This document shows positions 6,354 to 14,967 of a stretch of DNA of 16,021 nucleotides, piece after piece. The translations under genes were made by a program, and so were the position numbers. The DNA is from Actinomycetota bacterium. Lineage in GTDB: Bacteria; Actinomycetota; Acidimicrobiia; Acidimicrobiales; JAFATL01. The first letter of the stretch is position 1, and the number at the start of each line of letters is the position of its first letter. The stretch covers positions 1 to 16,021 of the forward strand of contig JAFATL010000720.1 in the NCBI GenBank assembly GCA_019243975.1, written 5' to 3'. The notes beneath the pieces are model-generated. The model was given only the letters and a program-made list of their open reading frames with translations. It ran no database searches and was not told the DNA's origin.

Positions 6354-8629
6354 TGTCCACCACCGACACCACGTCGGAGCTGGCCGCCATCGAGGCGGAA
6401 GCGCTCGCTCGTCTCGACGAGGAGTCGGGCCGGGTCGAGGCCGACGTCGACCGCGCCGCGGACGCGCCGCCCGCGCCGTCGGAGGAGCCGGAGGAGGTCG
6501 AGGGGTCGCCCTATCGCGTCGCCATCGCCGTGATGTTCCCGGTGATCTCGGCCGCGATCATGGTGGGCGGCGTCTTCAGCGGCATCGGCGCCCGGTTCTA
6601 CGCCGGTGTCGCCGGCCTGCTCGGTATCGGGCTGGCCCTGCTCGTGCGTCGTTCGCGCAGTCCGTGGGTCACGAACGTGGCGATCGTCGCGGGCATCGCA
6701 ATCATCGGCGTGGTCATGGTGATCCCGTCCGGTTTCGACAACGTGACCGGACTCAAGGGCGTCGTCGACAGTGCCGTGCATTCGCGGAGCGTGCTGCGCC
6801 CGCCCGTGCCGCTGACGGCCGGGTGGCAGGCGATCATCGGGTGGCTGCTGGGTGCGGTCGGGTTCATCGCCGCGTGGGTGGCCATCTCCCTGCGCCGGCC
6901 CGCGCTGTCGTTGCTGCTGCCGTTGCCGGTGGCCGCCATCGCCGGCATCAGCGTTCCCAAGACGCAGCAGGTGGCCAGCGGCGTGGCCGTCCTCGCCCTG
7001 TTCGCCATCGGCCTCGGCCTGCTGTCCAGTGCGCAGGCGGTTGGGTCCGACGAAGAGAAGCCGCCGCTGGCCTTCGAGATCCGCAAGGCGCTGCGGTCGC
7101 TCCCGCTGATCGCGGTCATCACCGTGGCGATCGCGCTGCTGTCGCAGGCGCACTTCCTGTTCCCCAAGCCGCGCATCGACCCGACCCAGCAACCGCAGAA
7201 GCCGCACGCGGTGCCGCTGTCGAAGGTCGAGGACCGCGTGCTGTTCGAAGTGCAGTCCTCGATCTCGGGGCCGTGGCGCCTGGGCAGCCTCGACGTGTAC
7301 GACGGCAAGGACTGGCGCCTCCCGCCGTACGCGCAGAACCAGTTGAAGGACGTCCCCCGCAGCGGCGTCGTCGACCCCGACCTGCAAAAGGGCGTGCGCG
7401 CCACCTTCACCGTCGCCGGTCTTGGTGGCGCTGTGCTGCCGGGCCTTCCGAACACCGTGGGCGTGGTGGCCAACGGTCCCAAGCTCGCCTACGACGGGCG
7501 CAGCGGCAACATCCGCGTGTCACAGGCGCAGATCCAGGCGGGCCTGCAGTACACGGTCGTGGCCGCGCCGCTCCCGTCGGTCGGCGACCTACGCAAGGTC
7601 ACGGCCCCGCTGCCGAAGGACATCCGCCGGTTCACGTCGATTCCCGCCATGCCGTCGGCCGTCGCCGATCTGATCGACAAGGCGCCCAAGACCTCGAAGT
7701 GGGACGAGTTCGACTACCTGCGCACGTACATCCTCGACAACGTGGTGGCCAGTGGTGTCGGCGCCCCGGTGAGCGTGCCGCCGTCCGAGGTGCAGGACAT
7801 GCTGGCGGGCTCCAAGACCGCGTCGCCGTACCAGATCGTGGCCGCCCAGGCGATGGTCGCCCGCTGGATCGGGCTGCCGTCGCGCATCGGTTACGGCTTC
7901 GACGGCGGCGACCAGGTGGGCGACAAGTTGCAGGTGCGGCCCAAGCACGGCGCGACGTTCGTCGAGGTGTACTTCCCGGGCTACAAGTGGCTGCCGGTGA
8001 TCGGCACGCCGAAGACGGCCAAGCCCACCGTCGGGTCCGACGCCAGTCAGCAGCAGTTCAACCCGGCCGTCCTGCCCAGCAATGACATCGGCGTGAAGCT
8101 CTACCTGCCGGTGATCACACCCGCCCGCAGCACGGTGCTGGAGAACGTACGCCGGGCGCTCCTGGTGATCGTGCCCTTGCTGTTGCTCCTGCTGCTGGCA
8201 TACGTGACCTTCCCGATCCTGCGCAAGGCGCGCTACCGGTCGCGGCTGCGGGCTGCCGCCATGGCGTCGGGCCCCCGAGCGCGTATCGCGCTGGCGTATG
8301 CCGAGTGGCGCGACCTGGCGACCGACTTCGGGTTCCGTCACCCCACCGACACGCCGTTGATGTTCCTCGAACGGTTCGCTCCCGACGAGGAGCACACCGA
8401 GCTGGCGTGGCTGACGACGCGCGCGCTGTGGGGCGACCTGCAGGGCTCGCTCACGCCCGAGCTGGCGTTCGCAGCCGAGGAGCTGTCGAAGGCGCTGCGC
8501 CGTCGCCTCACCCAGGCGCAGCCGGCCACACTCCGCGCCGTCGCGCTCGTGTCGCGCCTGTCGTTGCGGCACCCGTACGCGCCCGAGACCGACCTGAGCA
8601 AGAAGGGAGACGCCCGTGCGGTCGCGTGA
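6353..8629 (+). CDS. TgpA-like multi-spanning transglutaminase-like protein, predicted catalytically inactive
   Basis: A 758-aa protein from an ATG at 6353. Seen: an acidic cytoplasmic N-terminus (1-50); about seven membrane helices between 57 and 270 (DUF3488-like part); a large extracytoplasmic region at 271-598 containing the transglutaminase-like core; a further helix at 600-623; and a cytoplasmic tail resembling DUF4129 (EWRDLATDFGFRHPTDTP). The core is recognised by ARWIGLPSRIGYGFDGG (503-519) and VEVYFPGYKWLPV (537-549), which line up with the usual AAGIPARVVTGYQ-type and AEVWLPGRGWVRV-type segments. The expected nucleophile position is Pro492, the His position is Ala534 and the Asp position is Ile550. 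The whole protein contains no cysteine. Known relatives form a cassette with MoxR and DUF58. I infer a structural or binding role rather than peptide cleavage or crosslinking. Confidence 0.88.
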   Translation: MSTTDTTSELAAIEAEALARLDEESGRVEADVDRAADAPPAPSEEPEEVEGSPYRVAIAVMFPVISAAIMVGGVFSGIGARFYAGVAGLLGIGLALLVRRSRSPWVTNVAIVAGIAIIGVVMVIPSGFDNVTGLKGVVDSAVHSRSVLRPPVPLTAGWQAIIGWLLGAVGFIAAWVAISLRRPALSLLLPLPVAAIAGISVPKTQQVASGVAVLALFAIGLGLLSSAQAVGSDEEKPPLAFEIRKALRSLPLIAVITVAIALLSQAHFLFPKPRIDPTQQPQKPHAVPLSKVEDRVLFEVQSSISGPWRLGSLDVYDGKDWRLPPYAQNQLKDVPRSGVVDPDLQKGVRATFTVAGLGGAVLPGLPNTVGVVANGPKLAYDGRSGNIRVSQAQIQAGLQYTVVAAPLPSVGDLRKVTAPLPKDIRRFTSIPAMPSAVADLIDKAPKTSKWDEFDYLRTYILDNVVASGVGAPVSVPPSEVQDMLAGSKTASPYQIVAAQAMVARWIGLPSRIGYGFDGGDQVGDKLQVRPKHGATFVEVYFPGYKWLPVIGTPKTAKPTVGSDASQQQFNPAVLPSNDIGVKLYLPVITPARSTVLENVRRALLVIVPLLLLLLLAYVTFPILRKARYRSRLRAAAMASGPRARIALAYAEWRDLATDFGFRHPTDTPLMFLERFAPDEEHTELAWLTTRALWGDLQGSLTPELAFAAEELSKALRRRLTQAQPATLRAVALVSRLSLRHPYAPETDLSKKGDARAVA
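8603..8609 (+). promoter_or_regulatory. Ribosome binding site deciding the lipoprotein start
   Basis: AAGGGAG lies 6 nt before the GTG at 8616, inside the end of the transglutaminase-like gene. It is among the clearest Shine-Dalgarno sequences in the window and supports the GTG start and the 14-nt gene overlap. Confidence 0.6.
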
Positions 8630-9683
8630 GTTCCGGGGCCTCGTGCTTGTGATCGCTCTCGCCACGGCGGCCGGCGCGTGTGCCAAGTCCGGCTCCACGG
8701 GCGTGGCGGTCAAGGGCGTCGACGCCAACCTCGTCTTCGGCACCAAGCAGCCGCCGCGCAACGCCGCGCCGGCGAACACGCTGACCGACCAGGGCCTCTC
8801 TCCGGACTACGCGACCGGCGGTGTCGCCCTGCCCAGCCAGTCGTTCACGTCGACCAAGAAGACGATCCGAACGGCGCCGAGTTTGCCCAAGACGCCATGC
8901 CCCGACGCAACGCTGAATGCGTTCCCGTCCGAGGCGGCGCCGCTCGACGTGCCCAACGATCGGCGCCCGGCAGTGGGTGCCTACCGCTGGAAGCGCTCCG
9001 GGAGCGTGACCATCAACAAGATCAAGCTTCCCGTCTCCGGGTTCGAGCAGCACCTCGTGCGCAACGTCAAGGAACTGGGCGCGTCGACCAACACGGCCGC
9101 CGTTCCCGGCTCGGCCGCCAGCAAGGGCGTGATCTTCAGCTACGAGACCGTGCAGCCCGACGCCAGCGGCAACGTCGTCGTGACCACGTGGCAGGTCGAC
9201 ACCAGCGCCACCCAGAGCACGGTCAACGAAGGCCTGAAGACGCCCGTGGTCAACGAGGGTTCGCCCGAGCGGGGTCTCGTCATCAAGAAGATCCAGGTCT
9301 TCAACGCCAAAGGCGACCCGGTATCGACCTTCGCGCCCCTGACCGGCCTGCTCATGCTGCCCCTCCCCGTGCAGCAGGGTCTCAACTTCCAGTCGGTCGC
9401 CATCGACCCGGCCTCCGGTGAGGAGGCGACGTTCAGCGGCACGGTGCTGCCCCGCCAGCGGGTGGACGCGTGCGGCGAGATCATCGAGGGCTGGCAGGTG
9501 CAGGGCTCGCAGACCTTCAGCAACAGCGCCACCACCCGCACCGAAGAGATCCTCGTCGCGACGCAGCTCGGCGGCCTGGTGATATCCGACAAGGTGCAGC
9601 AGGCCGAGCCCACCGGTACGAACGCCATCGACACCCTCATCACCATCGGGCAGCAGAAGCCCGACCCCCTGCCGACCTCGTGA
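8616..9683 (+). CDS. Putative lipoprotein of unknown function (355 aa)
   Basis: The gene starts at a GTG at 8616, overlapping the previous gene by 14 nt and preceded by a good ribosome binding site. Seen: a basic N-terminus (RSREFR), a hydrophobic core and a lipobox-like AGAC with Cys22 as the lipidation site. The -3 residue is Ala rather than Leu, so the lipobox is slightly off-consensus. A low-complexity segment reaches about residue 90. The rest is beta-rich with two further cysteines (95, 286), possibly a disulfide, and no membrane helix. Repeated Val/Thr/Gln strands such as VVVTTWQVDTSATQSTV suggest a beta-sandwich or barrel. I do not recognise the family. Its place between the MoxR cassette and the transporter genes suggests an extracytoplasmic accessory protein. 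Its stop overlaps the next start (GTGA). Confidence 0.72.
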   Translation: MRSREFRGLVLVIALATAAGACAKSGSTGVAVKGVDANLVFGTKQPPRNAAPANTLTDQGLSPDYATGGVALPSQSFTSTKKTIRTAPSLPKTPCPDATLNAFPSEAAPLDVPNDRRPAVGAYRWKRSGSVTINKIKLPVSGFEQHLVRNVKELGASTNTAAVPGSAASKGVIFSYETVQPDASGNVVVTTWQVDTSATQSTVNEGLKTPVVNEGSPERGLVIKKIQVFNAKGDPVSTFAPLTGLLMLPLPVQQGLNFQSVAIDPASGEEATFSGTVLPRQRVDACGEIIEGWQVQGSQTFSNSATTRTEEILVATQLGGLVISDKVQQAEPTGTNAIDTLITIGQQKPDPLPTS

Positions 9684-11983
9684 ACCCCCTCGCCCGCCTT
9701 CTTCCGACGAATCCGCGCGGCCGCACTGCGGTGTGGTCGATCCTCGCGTTCGCAGGGCTGGCGATCTACACGCAGCTGGTGCTGCCGGGGGCAGCTGGCG
9801 GCGGGCGGGGCACGCCGATGGGGATCGTGTTCCGCGGCTTGGTCGTGGGTGCCCTGAATGCGTTGGTGGCGGCGGGCATCGTCCTCATCTACCGCACCCA
9901 CCGGGTCATCAACTTCGCCCAGACCGCCGTCGGCGCGACCGGCGGTGAGCTCACGTTCCAGCTCCTCCAGCTCAAGCACGCGCCCCTGTGGTTGGCGTTC
10001 CCGCTCGGCGTGATGCTGGCGGCGGCGGTCGGGCTGCTGTTCGAGCTCGTGGTGGTGAAGCGGTTCTTCAACTCAGCCCGTCTCACCTTGACGGTCGCCA
10101 CCATCGCCATCGGCGACCTTCTCCAGGTGTTGTCGGGCCGCTTGGTGAACCACTTCCCGTTCTTCCCGCGCGACCGTTCGATCCAGGCGGAGCTCGGTCT
10201 GACCAGCTTGCGCAACCTGCTGCCGTTCTCGGGCTGGAGCTTCAAGGTGGGGGGCTTCAGTCTCAGGTTCGGGTTCGCCGACGTGTTCGCCCTCGAAGTG
10301 ACGGTCGTCGCGCTCCTCCTCCTCGCGGCGTTCTTCCGCTTCACTCGCGCCGGCGTCGCCGTGCGGGCCATGGCGGAGAACTCGGAGCGGGCAACCCTGC
10401 TCGGTATCAGCGTCGGCAAGCTGTCGTCGCTCGTGTGGATCATCGCCGGGGCGCTCGGTGGCGTCGGTGTCATCCTCACGGGCCTCGTCATCACGCCCGG
10501 CGCCGCTTCCGGCTTCGCGCCCGGCGTGTTGCTCCCCGCGCTGGCCGCCGCGGTCATCGCCCGGATGCGCAGCCTGCCCATCGCCGTGTCGGCCGCCGTC
10601 GCCATCTCGATCGTGAGCGCGGCCACCGCGTTCAGCCTGCGCAGCGACGTGCCCCTGATTCAGGTCGGCCTGTTCGTGGTGGTCGCGGTCGGCCTCCTGT
10701 TGCAGCGCCGGTCGGAACGGCGGTCCGAGCGCGGCGCCATCACCAACTGGGAGGCCGTCGAAGAGCAGCGGGCGGTTCCGAAGGAACTGCGAGGGATTTC
10801 GTCGGTGCGGTACACGCGGTGGACCGTCTACGCCCTCGCCCTCCTGCTCCTCTTCGGTTACCCGTTCGTGTTCTCGACCGGGCTCCAGGTGCTGGGCGCC
10901 GTCATCGCCATCAACGCCATCGTCGGCATGTCGCTCGTCGTGCTCACTGGGTGGGCCGGGCAAGTGAGCCTCGGGCAGTTCGGCTTCGCGTCGATCGGCG
11001 CGGTCGTGGCCGGCGCGCTGTCCTCGCGGGTCGGGCTCCCGTTCCTGGTGTCAGTGCCCCTCGGCGCCATCGCCGCCGGCGCCATCGCATTGGTGGTCGG
11101 CATCCCCGCCCTCCGCATCCGGGGCCTGTTCCTCGCCATCGTGACGTTCGCCTTCGCCATCGCCGCGTCGGCGACCCTGTTCCAGGACCGGTACTTCGGC
11201 TGGTTGCTGCCCCAGCAGGTGAAGCGGCCGCAGCTGTTCTTCCTCAACTTCGAGGACGACCGCAGCATGTACTTCCTGTGCGTCGCCGGGTTGGTGTTGA
11301 CGGTTGTCGTGGTGACGAACCTGCGTCGCAGCCGCTTCGGCCGGGTGTTGATCGCGGCGCGCGAGAACGAGGCCAACCTGCAGTCGTTCGGCGTGAGCGC
11401 GGTGCGGGCCAAGCTCTCGGCCTTCGCCGTGTCGGGCTTGATCGCCGGCCTGGGCGGCGCGCTCCTCGCCTTCGAGCTCCGCGGCGTGAGCGTGCAGTCG
11501 TTCCCGCCCGAACGCTCGGTGGAGGTGTTCCTGTTCGTCGTGCTGGGCGGCGTCACGTCGATGGGGGGCGTGGCCCTCGGGGCCATCTACTACGCGCTGG
11601 TCTCGTACTTCTTCCCGACCAACTTCGTCTTCCAGTCGCTGCGCCCGTTCCTCACCATCTTCGTGCTGTGGATTTCCCCGGGTGGGCTGGTGGCGCTCAT
11701 CAACCGGGTGCGTGACGCGGCGTTGCGCATCATCGCCCAGCGTCGCCAGATCATCGTCCCCAGCCTCTTCGCCGATTACGACCCGAATGTGCTGGAGAAG
11801 CAGCTGATCCCGCTGTCGGAGCCGCTCGACGCGGCTGGCCTGGCCGCCTTGTCGGACGACGAGCGTTTCGCCATGGAGTCCGAGTTGTACGCGCGGGGCG
11901 CGGCCTTCGACAGGCGCGCCACCCGTGAGGAAGGCTCCGCGCTCCAGGCGGCCGCCGCAGCCACGAGAGAGGTTGGGTCGTGA
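9680..11983 (+). CDS. Fused LivH-LivM branched-chain-type ABC permease
   Basis: A 767-aa protein from a GTG at 9680 in a 4-nt overlap with the previous stop. No ribosome binding site is obvious, so translation is probably coupled. Seen: an N-terminal helix at about 17-36; a LivH-like permease domain at about 47-342 with NFAQTAVGATGGE (78-90) and the ATPase-contacting loop around RAMAENSERATLLGIS (229-244); a charged linker at 343-380; a LivM-like domain at about 381-678 with GWAGQVSLGQFGF (424-436) and the matching loop at RENEANLQSFGVS (561-573). An unusual charged cytoplasmic tail runs from 679 to 767. Known: LivH and LivM are normally separate proteins forming a heterodimeric inner-membrane channel for branched-chain amino acids or related HAAT-family solutes. 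Here one polypeptide supplies both halves. The ATPases are in the next gene. The substrate is unknown. Confidence 0.92.
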   Translation: MNPLARLLPTNPRGRTAVWSILAFAGLAIYTQLVLPGAAGGGRGTPMGIVFRGLVVGALNALVAAGIVLIYRTHRVINFAQTAVGATGGELTFQLLQLKHAPLWLAFPLGVMLAAAVGLLFELVVVKRFFNSARLTLTVATIAIGDLLQVLSGRLVNHFPFFPRDRSIQAELGLTSLRNLLPFSGWSFKVGGFSLRFGFADVFALEVTVVALLLLAAFFRFTRAGVAVRAMAENSERATLLGISVGKLSSLVWIIAGALGGVGVILTGLVITPGAASGFAPGVLLPALAAAVIARMRSLPIAVSAAVAISIVSAATAFSLRSDVPLIQVGLFVVVAVGLLLQRRSERRSERGAITNWEAVEEQRAVPKELRGISSVRYTRWTVYALALLLLFGYPFVFSTGLQVLGAVIAINAIVGMSLVVLTGWAGQVSLGQFGFASIGAVVAGALSSRVGLPFLVSVPLGAIAAGAIALVVGIPALRIRGLFLAIVTFAFAIAASATLFQDRYFGWLLPQQVKRPQLFFLNFEDDRSMYFLCVAGLVLTVVVVTNLRRSRFGRVLIAARENEANLQSFGVSAVRAKLSAFAVSGLIAGLGGALLAFELRGVSVQSFPPERSVEVFLFVVLGGVTSMGGVALGAIYYALVSYFFPTNFVFQSLRPFLTIFVLWISPGGLVALINRVRDAALRIIAQRRQIIVPSLFADYDPNVLEKQLIPLSEPLDAAGLAALSDDERFAMESELYARGAAFDRRATREEGSALQAAAAATREVGS
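11965..11972 (+). promoter_or_regulatory. Ribosome binding site for the MFS-ABC fusion
   Basis: GAGAGAGG lies 7 nt before the GTG at 11980, within the 3' end of the permease gene. It fixes the start at 11980 and suggests strong initiation in addition to coupling through the GTGA overlap. Confidence 0.55.
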
Positions 11984-14967
11984 CCGCAACCGAGACCCCG
12001 ACCCCGTCCGAGAAACGGGGCGGCCGACTGCGCGGCGTGTTCCGGGACGCCGGGAACTGGCGTGAGTTGCGGCGCTCGCCCTACGGGTTGGTGCCCGCCG
12101 GGCTCATCGGCGGCTTGATCTTCTTCGAGGTCCTCGACAACCGCGTGTTCGACTACGGCGGGCCCGAGATCGCCAAATCCCTGGGGATCAGCATCGGCCA
12201 GATCATCACGGTGATCGTGACCGTCGGCCTCTTCCTTCCGATCGTTGCGCTGTTCATTGGCTGGTACGCCGACCGGCATCCTCGTCTCCCCGTTGTGTGG
12301 GCGGGCGCGATCGTGAGCGGCATTGCCGCCATGCTCGGTTCGCTGGCTCGGCCGGGTGCCTTCACGCTTGGCTCTGCCCGGGTGAGCGACAACGTGTTCG
12401 ACGAGGGCAGTCAAGTCCCGCGTTATTCGCTTCTGGCTGACTACTACCCGCCCGAAGTCCGAGGGAAGGCGTTCTCGGTCGTGGGCGGCCTGAGCCGATT
12501 CGGGGATGTGATCGCGCCGCTCCTGATCGGCGCCACGATCATCTACTGGGGCTGGCGGCCCGCCTTCGTCGTGTTCGGCGCCGCCATTGTGCTGATGGGC
12601 GTCGTCATCGCAGTACGGCTGCGAGAGCCCGTGCGGGGCTACATGGAGCGCCGCGCTGTCGGGCTCGAGGACGACATCGCCCGCGTTGAGGACGAGCCCC
12701 AGTCGTTCGGTGAGGCCTGGCGCACCGTCTGGGGCGTGCGCACGCTGCGCCGCTTGTTCATCGCCGACATGTTCACGGGCATCGCCGACGTGTTCGGTGT
12801 GTTCTTCATCTTCTTCCTCTCCGAGCGCTACGGCCTGAGTGCGCTGCAGCGAGGTTTTGTGCTGCTGCCGGCCACGCTCACCGGCCTGCTCGGCTACTAC
12901 CTGGGCGGCGGGCTGATCGACACGCTCACGCGGCGCAACCCGGGTCAGGTCCTCACCCTGCGCGGCATCCTGCAGACCATCTCGGCGCTCGCCATCCTCG
13001 TACTGGCGCTGCAGCCGCCGTTGGCAGTCGTCGTCGTGTTCCAAGCGGTCGGCGTGTTCGGCCTGTCGCTGACGGGACCGGCGACGAACGTCATCTACGC
13101 GCAGGTGATCCCCGCCTCGATCCGTACCCAAGGCCTGCAGGTGTTCGGGCTCACGACGATCTTCTCGACGATCATCTTCTTCCCGGTCTGGCAGCAGATC
13201 CAGAGCCGGTTCGGCTACCCGTGGTTCTTCGCCACCATGGTGCCGATTTTGCTCATCGGCGCACTCGTGGCCGCCACCGCGGGCGCGTTCTTCGGCTTCG
13301 ACATGCGGTCGGCCATGGCCGCGACGGCCGCCAACGAGGAATGGCGGCGGGCCAAGCGGTCGGGCAAGGGGAAGCTGCTCGTGTGCCGCGACGTCGACGT
13401 CGAGTACGACGGCGTGCAGGTGCTGTTCGGCGTCGACTTCGACGTGGACGAGGGCCAGATCATCGCCCTGCTCGGCACCAACGGCGCGGGCAAGTCCACG
13501 CTGCTCCGCGCCATCGGTGGCATCCAGGAGGCGTCGTCTGGCGCGGTCGTGTTCGACGGGCGCGACATCACCCACATGCCGCCGCACGAGATCGCCCACC
13601 GCGGTGTGATCACCATGCCCGGTGGGCGGGGTGTGTTCCCCGAGCTGACGGTCCGAGAGAACATATTGCTGGGCACCTGGATGTTGCAGGTCGACGGCGG
13701 CGGGACGGAGGCGGCCGAGGAGCGGCTGCAGGAGGTGCTGGCCATCTTCCCGGCGCTCGCGCAGCGGGCCGACGCGTTGGCCGGCGACCTTTCCGGTGGT
13801 GAGCAGCAGCAGCTTTCGCTGGCGCAAGCGTTCCTTGCCAAGCCCAAGCTGCTGATGATCGATGAGCTCTCACTGGGTCTGTCGCCGGCCGTCGTCGGGC
13901 AGCTGCTCGAGGTCGTGCGCCGCATCCATGCGCAGGGCGTCACGATCATCATCGTCGAGCAGTCGGTGAACGTCGCCCTCAACCTCGCGCAGAAGGCGAT
14001 CTTCATGGAGAAGGGTGAAGTCAGGTTCTACGGCGACACCGCCGAGCTGCTGCGCCGTCCCGACATCCTGCGGGCCGTGTACGTCAAGGGCACCGGCGCG
14101 ACCCTCACCGACGGCGCCACGCGCGGCACTGCCGCGCAGCGCCGGGCGCTCGAGCAGTCGTCCGACGCCCGGCCTGTGCTGCAGGTGCAGGACATCGTCA
14201 AGCGCTACGGCGGCGTCAACGCCCTCGACGGCGTGAGTCTTGACCTGCGCGAGGGCGAGGTACTCGGCCTCATCGGGCCCAATGGGTCGGGCAAGACGAC
14301 CTTGTTCGACGTCATCAGCGGCTTCCAGCCCGCCGACGGCGGTGCTGTGGTCTACGAGGGCGTCGACATCTCGTCGCTGGGTGCCGAGGAGCGAGCGCGG
14401 CGCGGTTTGGTGCGGCGCTTCCAGGACGCCCGGCTGTTCCCCTCGCTCACCGTGTTCGAGACCCTGCTGGTGTCGCTGGAGCAGCGCATGGAGGTCCGTA
14501 GCGCCTTCCTGTCCGCCCTACAGATGCCGCAGGCGCGGCGCGCTGAGCGGCGGGTGCGGCTGCAGGCCGAGCGCCTGATCGAACTGCTCGACCTCGGCTC
14601 GTACCGCGACAAGTTCGTCAAGGAGCTGTCGACGGGTCTGCGGCGCATCGTCGACCTGGCGTGCGTGCTGGCGACGGAGCCGAAGGTGCTGTTGCTCGAC
14701 GAGCCATCTTCCGGCATCGCCCAAGCCGAGGCCGAGAGCCTGGGGCCCTTGCTGGGCCGCATCCGGTTCGAGACGGGCTGCAGCATCCTCATCATCGAGC
14801 ACGACATGCCGCTCATCTCGGCGGTCGCCGACGAGCTGATCGCGCTCGAGCAGGGCCTCGTCGTCGTCAGGGGTCTGCCTGACGTCGTGCTCAACGACGA
14901 GCGCGTCATCGAGGCGTACCTCGGTGGCAGTGAGAAATCGATTCGACGTTCCGGGAGCTTGGTGTGA
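11980..14967 (+). CDS. Three-domain fusion: MFS transporter + LivF-like ATPase + LivG-like ATPase
   Basis: A 995-aa protein in one uninterrupted frame from a GTG at 11980. Residues of about 35-440 are an MFS domain with about 11-12 helices, motif A-like GWYADRHPR (94-102), and LLADYYPPEVRGKAFSVVG before the fifth helix. A basic linker (about 441-465) leads to a LivF-like ATPase (466-704): Walker A GTNGAGKST (499-507), signature LSGGE (604-608), Walker B DE (628-629), and VEQS (659-662), where Gln replaces the switch His as is usual in LivF. A second linker leads to a LivG-like ATPase (733-985): Walker A GPNGSGKTT (766-774), signature LSTGL (883-887), Walker B DE (907-908), switch His941 (EHDM). 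Both ATPases keep the catalytic Walker residues. Known: LivF and LivG power the LivHM channel and are normally separate. Inferred: this protein docks on the fused permease encoded just upstream. The role of the MFS part is unknown. Confidence 0.93.
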   Translation: MTATETPTPSEKRGGRLRGVFRDAGNWRELRRSPYGLVPAGLIGGLIFFEVLDNRVFDYGGPEIAKSLGISIGQIITVIVTVGLFLPIVALFIGWYADRHPRLPVVWAGAIVSGIAAMLGSLARPGAFTLGSARVSDNVFDEGSQVPRYSLLADYYPPEVRGKAFSVVGGLSRFGDVIAPLLIGATIIYWGWRPAFVVFGAAIVLMGVVIAVRLREPVRGYMERRAVGLEDDIARVEDEPQSFGEAWRTVWGVRTLRRLFIADMFTGIADVFGVFFIFFLSERYGLSALQRGFVLLPATLTGLLGYYLGGGLIDTLTRRNPGQVLTLRGILQTISALAILVLALQPPLAVVVVFQAVGVFGLSLTGPATNVIYAQVIPASIRTQGLQVFGLTTIFSTIIFFPVWQQIQSRFGYPWFFATMVPILLIGALVAATAGAFFGFDMRSAMAATAANEEWRRAKRSGKGKLLVCRDVDVEYDGVQVLFGVDFDVDEGQIIALLGTNGAGKSTLLRAIGGIQEASSGAVVFDGRDITHMPPHEIAHRGVITMPGGRGVFPELTVRENILLGTWMLQVDGGGTEAAEERLQEVLAIFPALAQRADALAGDLSGGEQQQLSLAQAFLAKPKLLMIDELSLGLSPAVVGQLLEVVRRIHAQGVTIIIVEQSVNVALNLAQKAIFMEKGEVRFYGDTAELLRRPDILRAVYVKGTGATLTDGATRGTAAQRRALEQSSDARPVLQVQDIVKRYGGVNALDGVSLDLREGEVLGLIGPNGSGKTTLFDVISGFQPADGGAVVYEGVDISSLGAEERARRGLVRRFQDARLFPSLTVFETLLVSLEQRMEVRSAFLSALQMPQARRAERRVRLQAERLIELLDLGSYRDKFVKELSTGLRRIVDLACVLATEPKVLLLDEPSSGIAQAEAESLGPLLGRIRFETGCSILIIEHDMPLISAVADELIALEQGLVVVRGLPDVVLNDERVIEAYLGGSEKSIRRSGSLV

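Noticed and set aside
11776..13827. 683-codon open frame on the minus strand opposite the MFS-ABC fusion
   Set aside because: It has a low-complexity Arg/His/Asp/Gln-rich composition, no recognisable motif and full overlap with a well-supported transporter gene.
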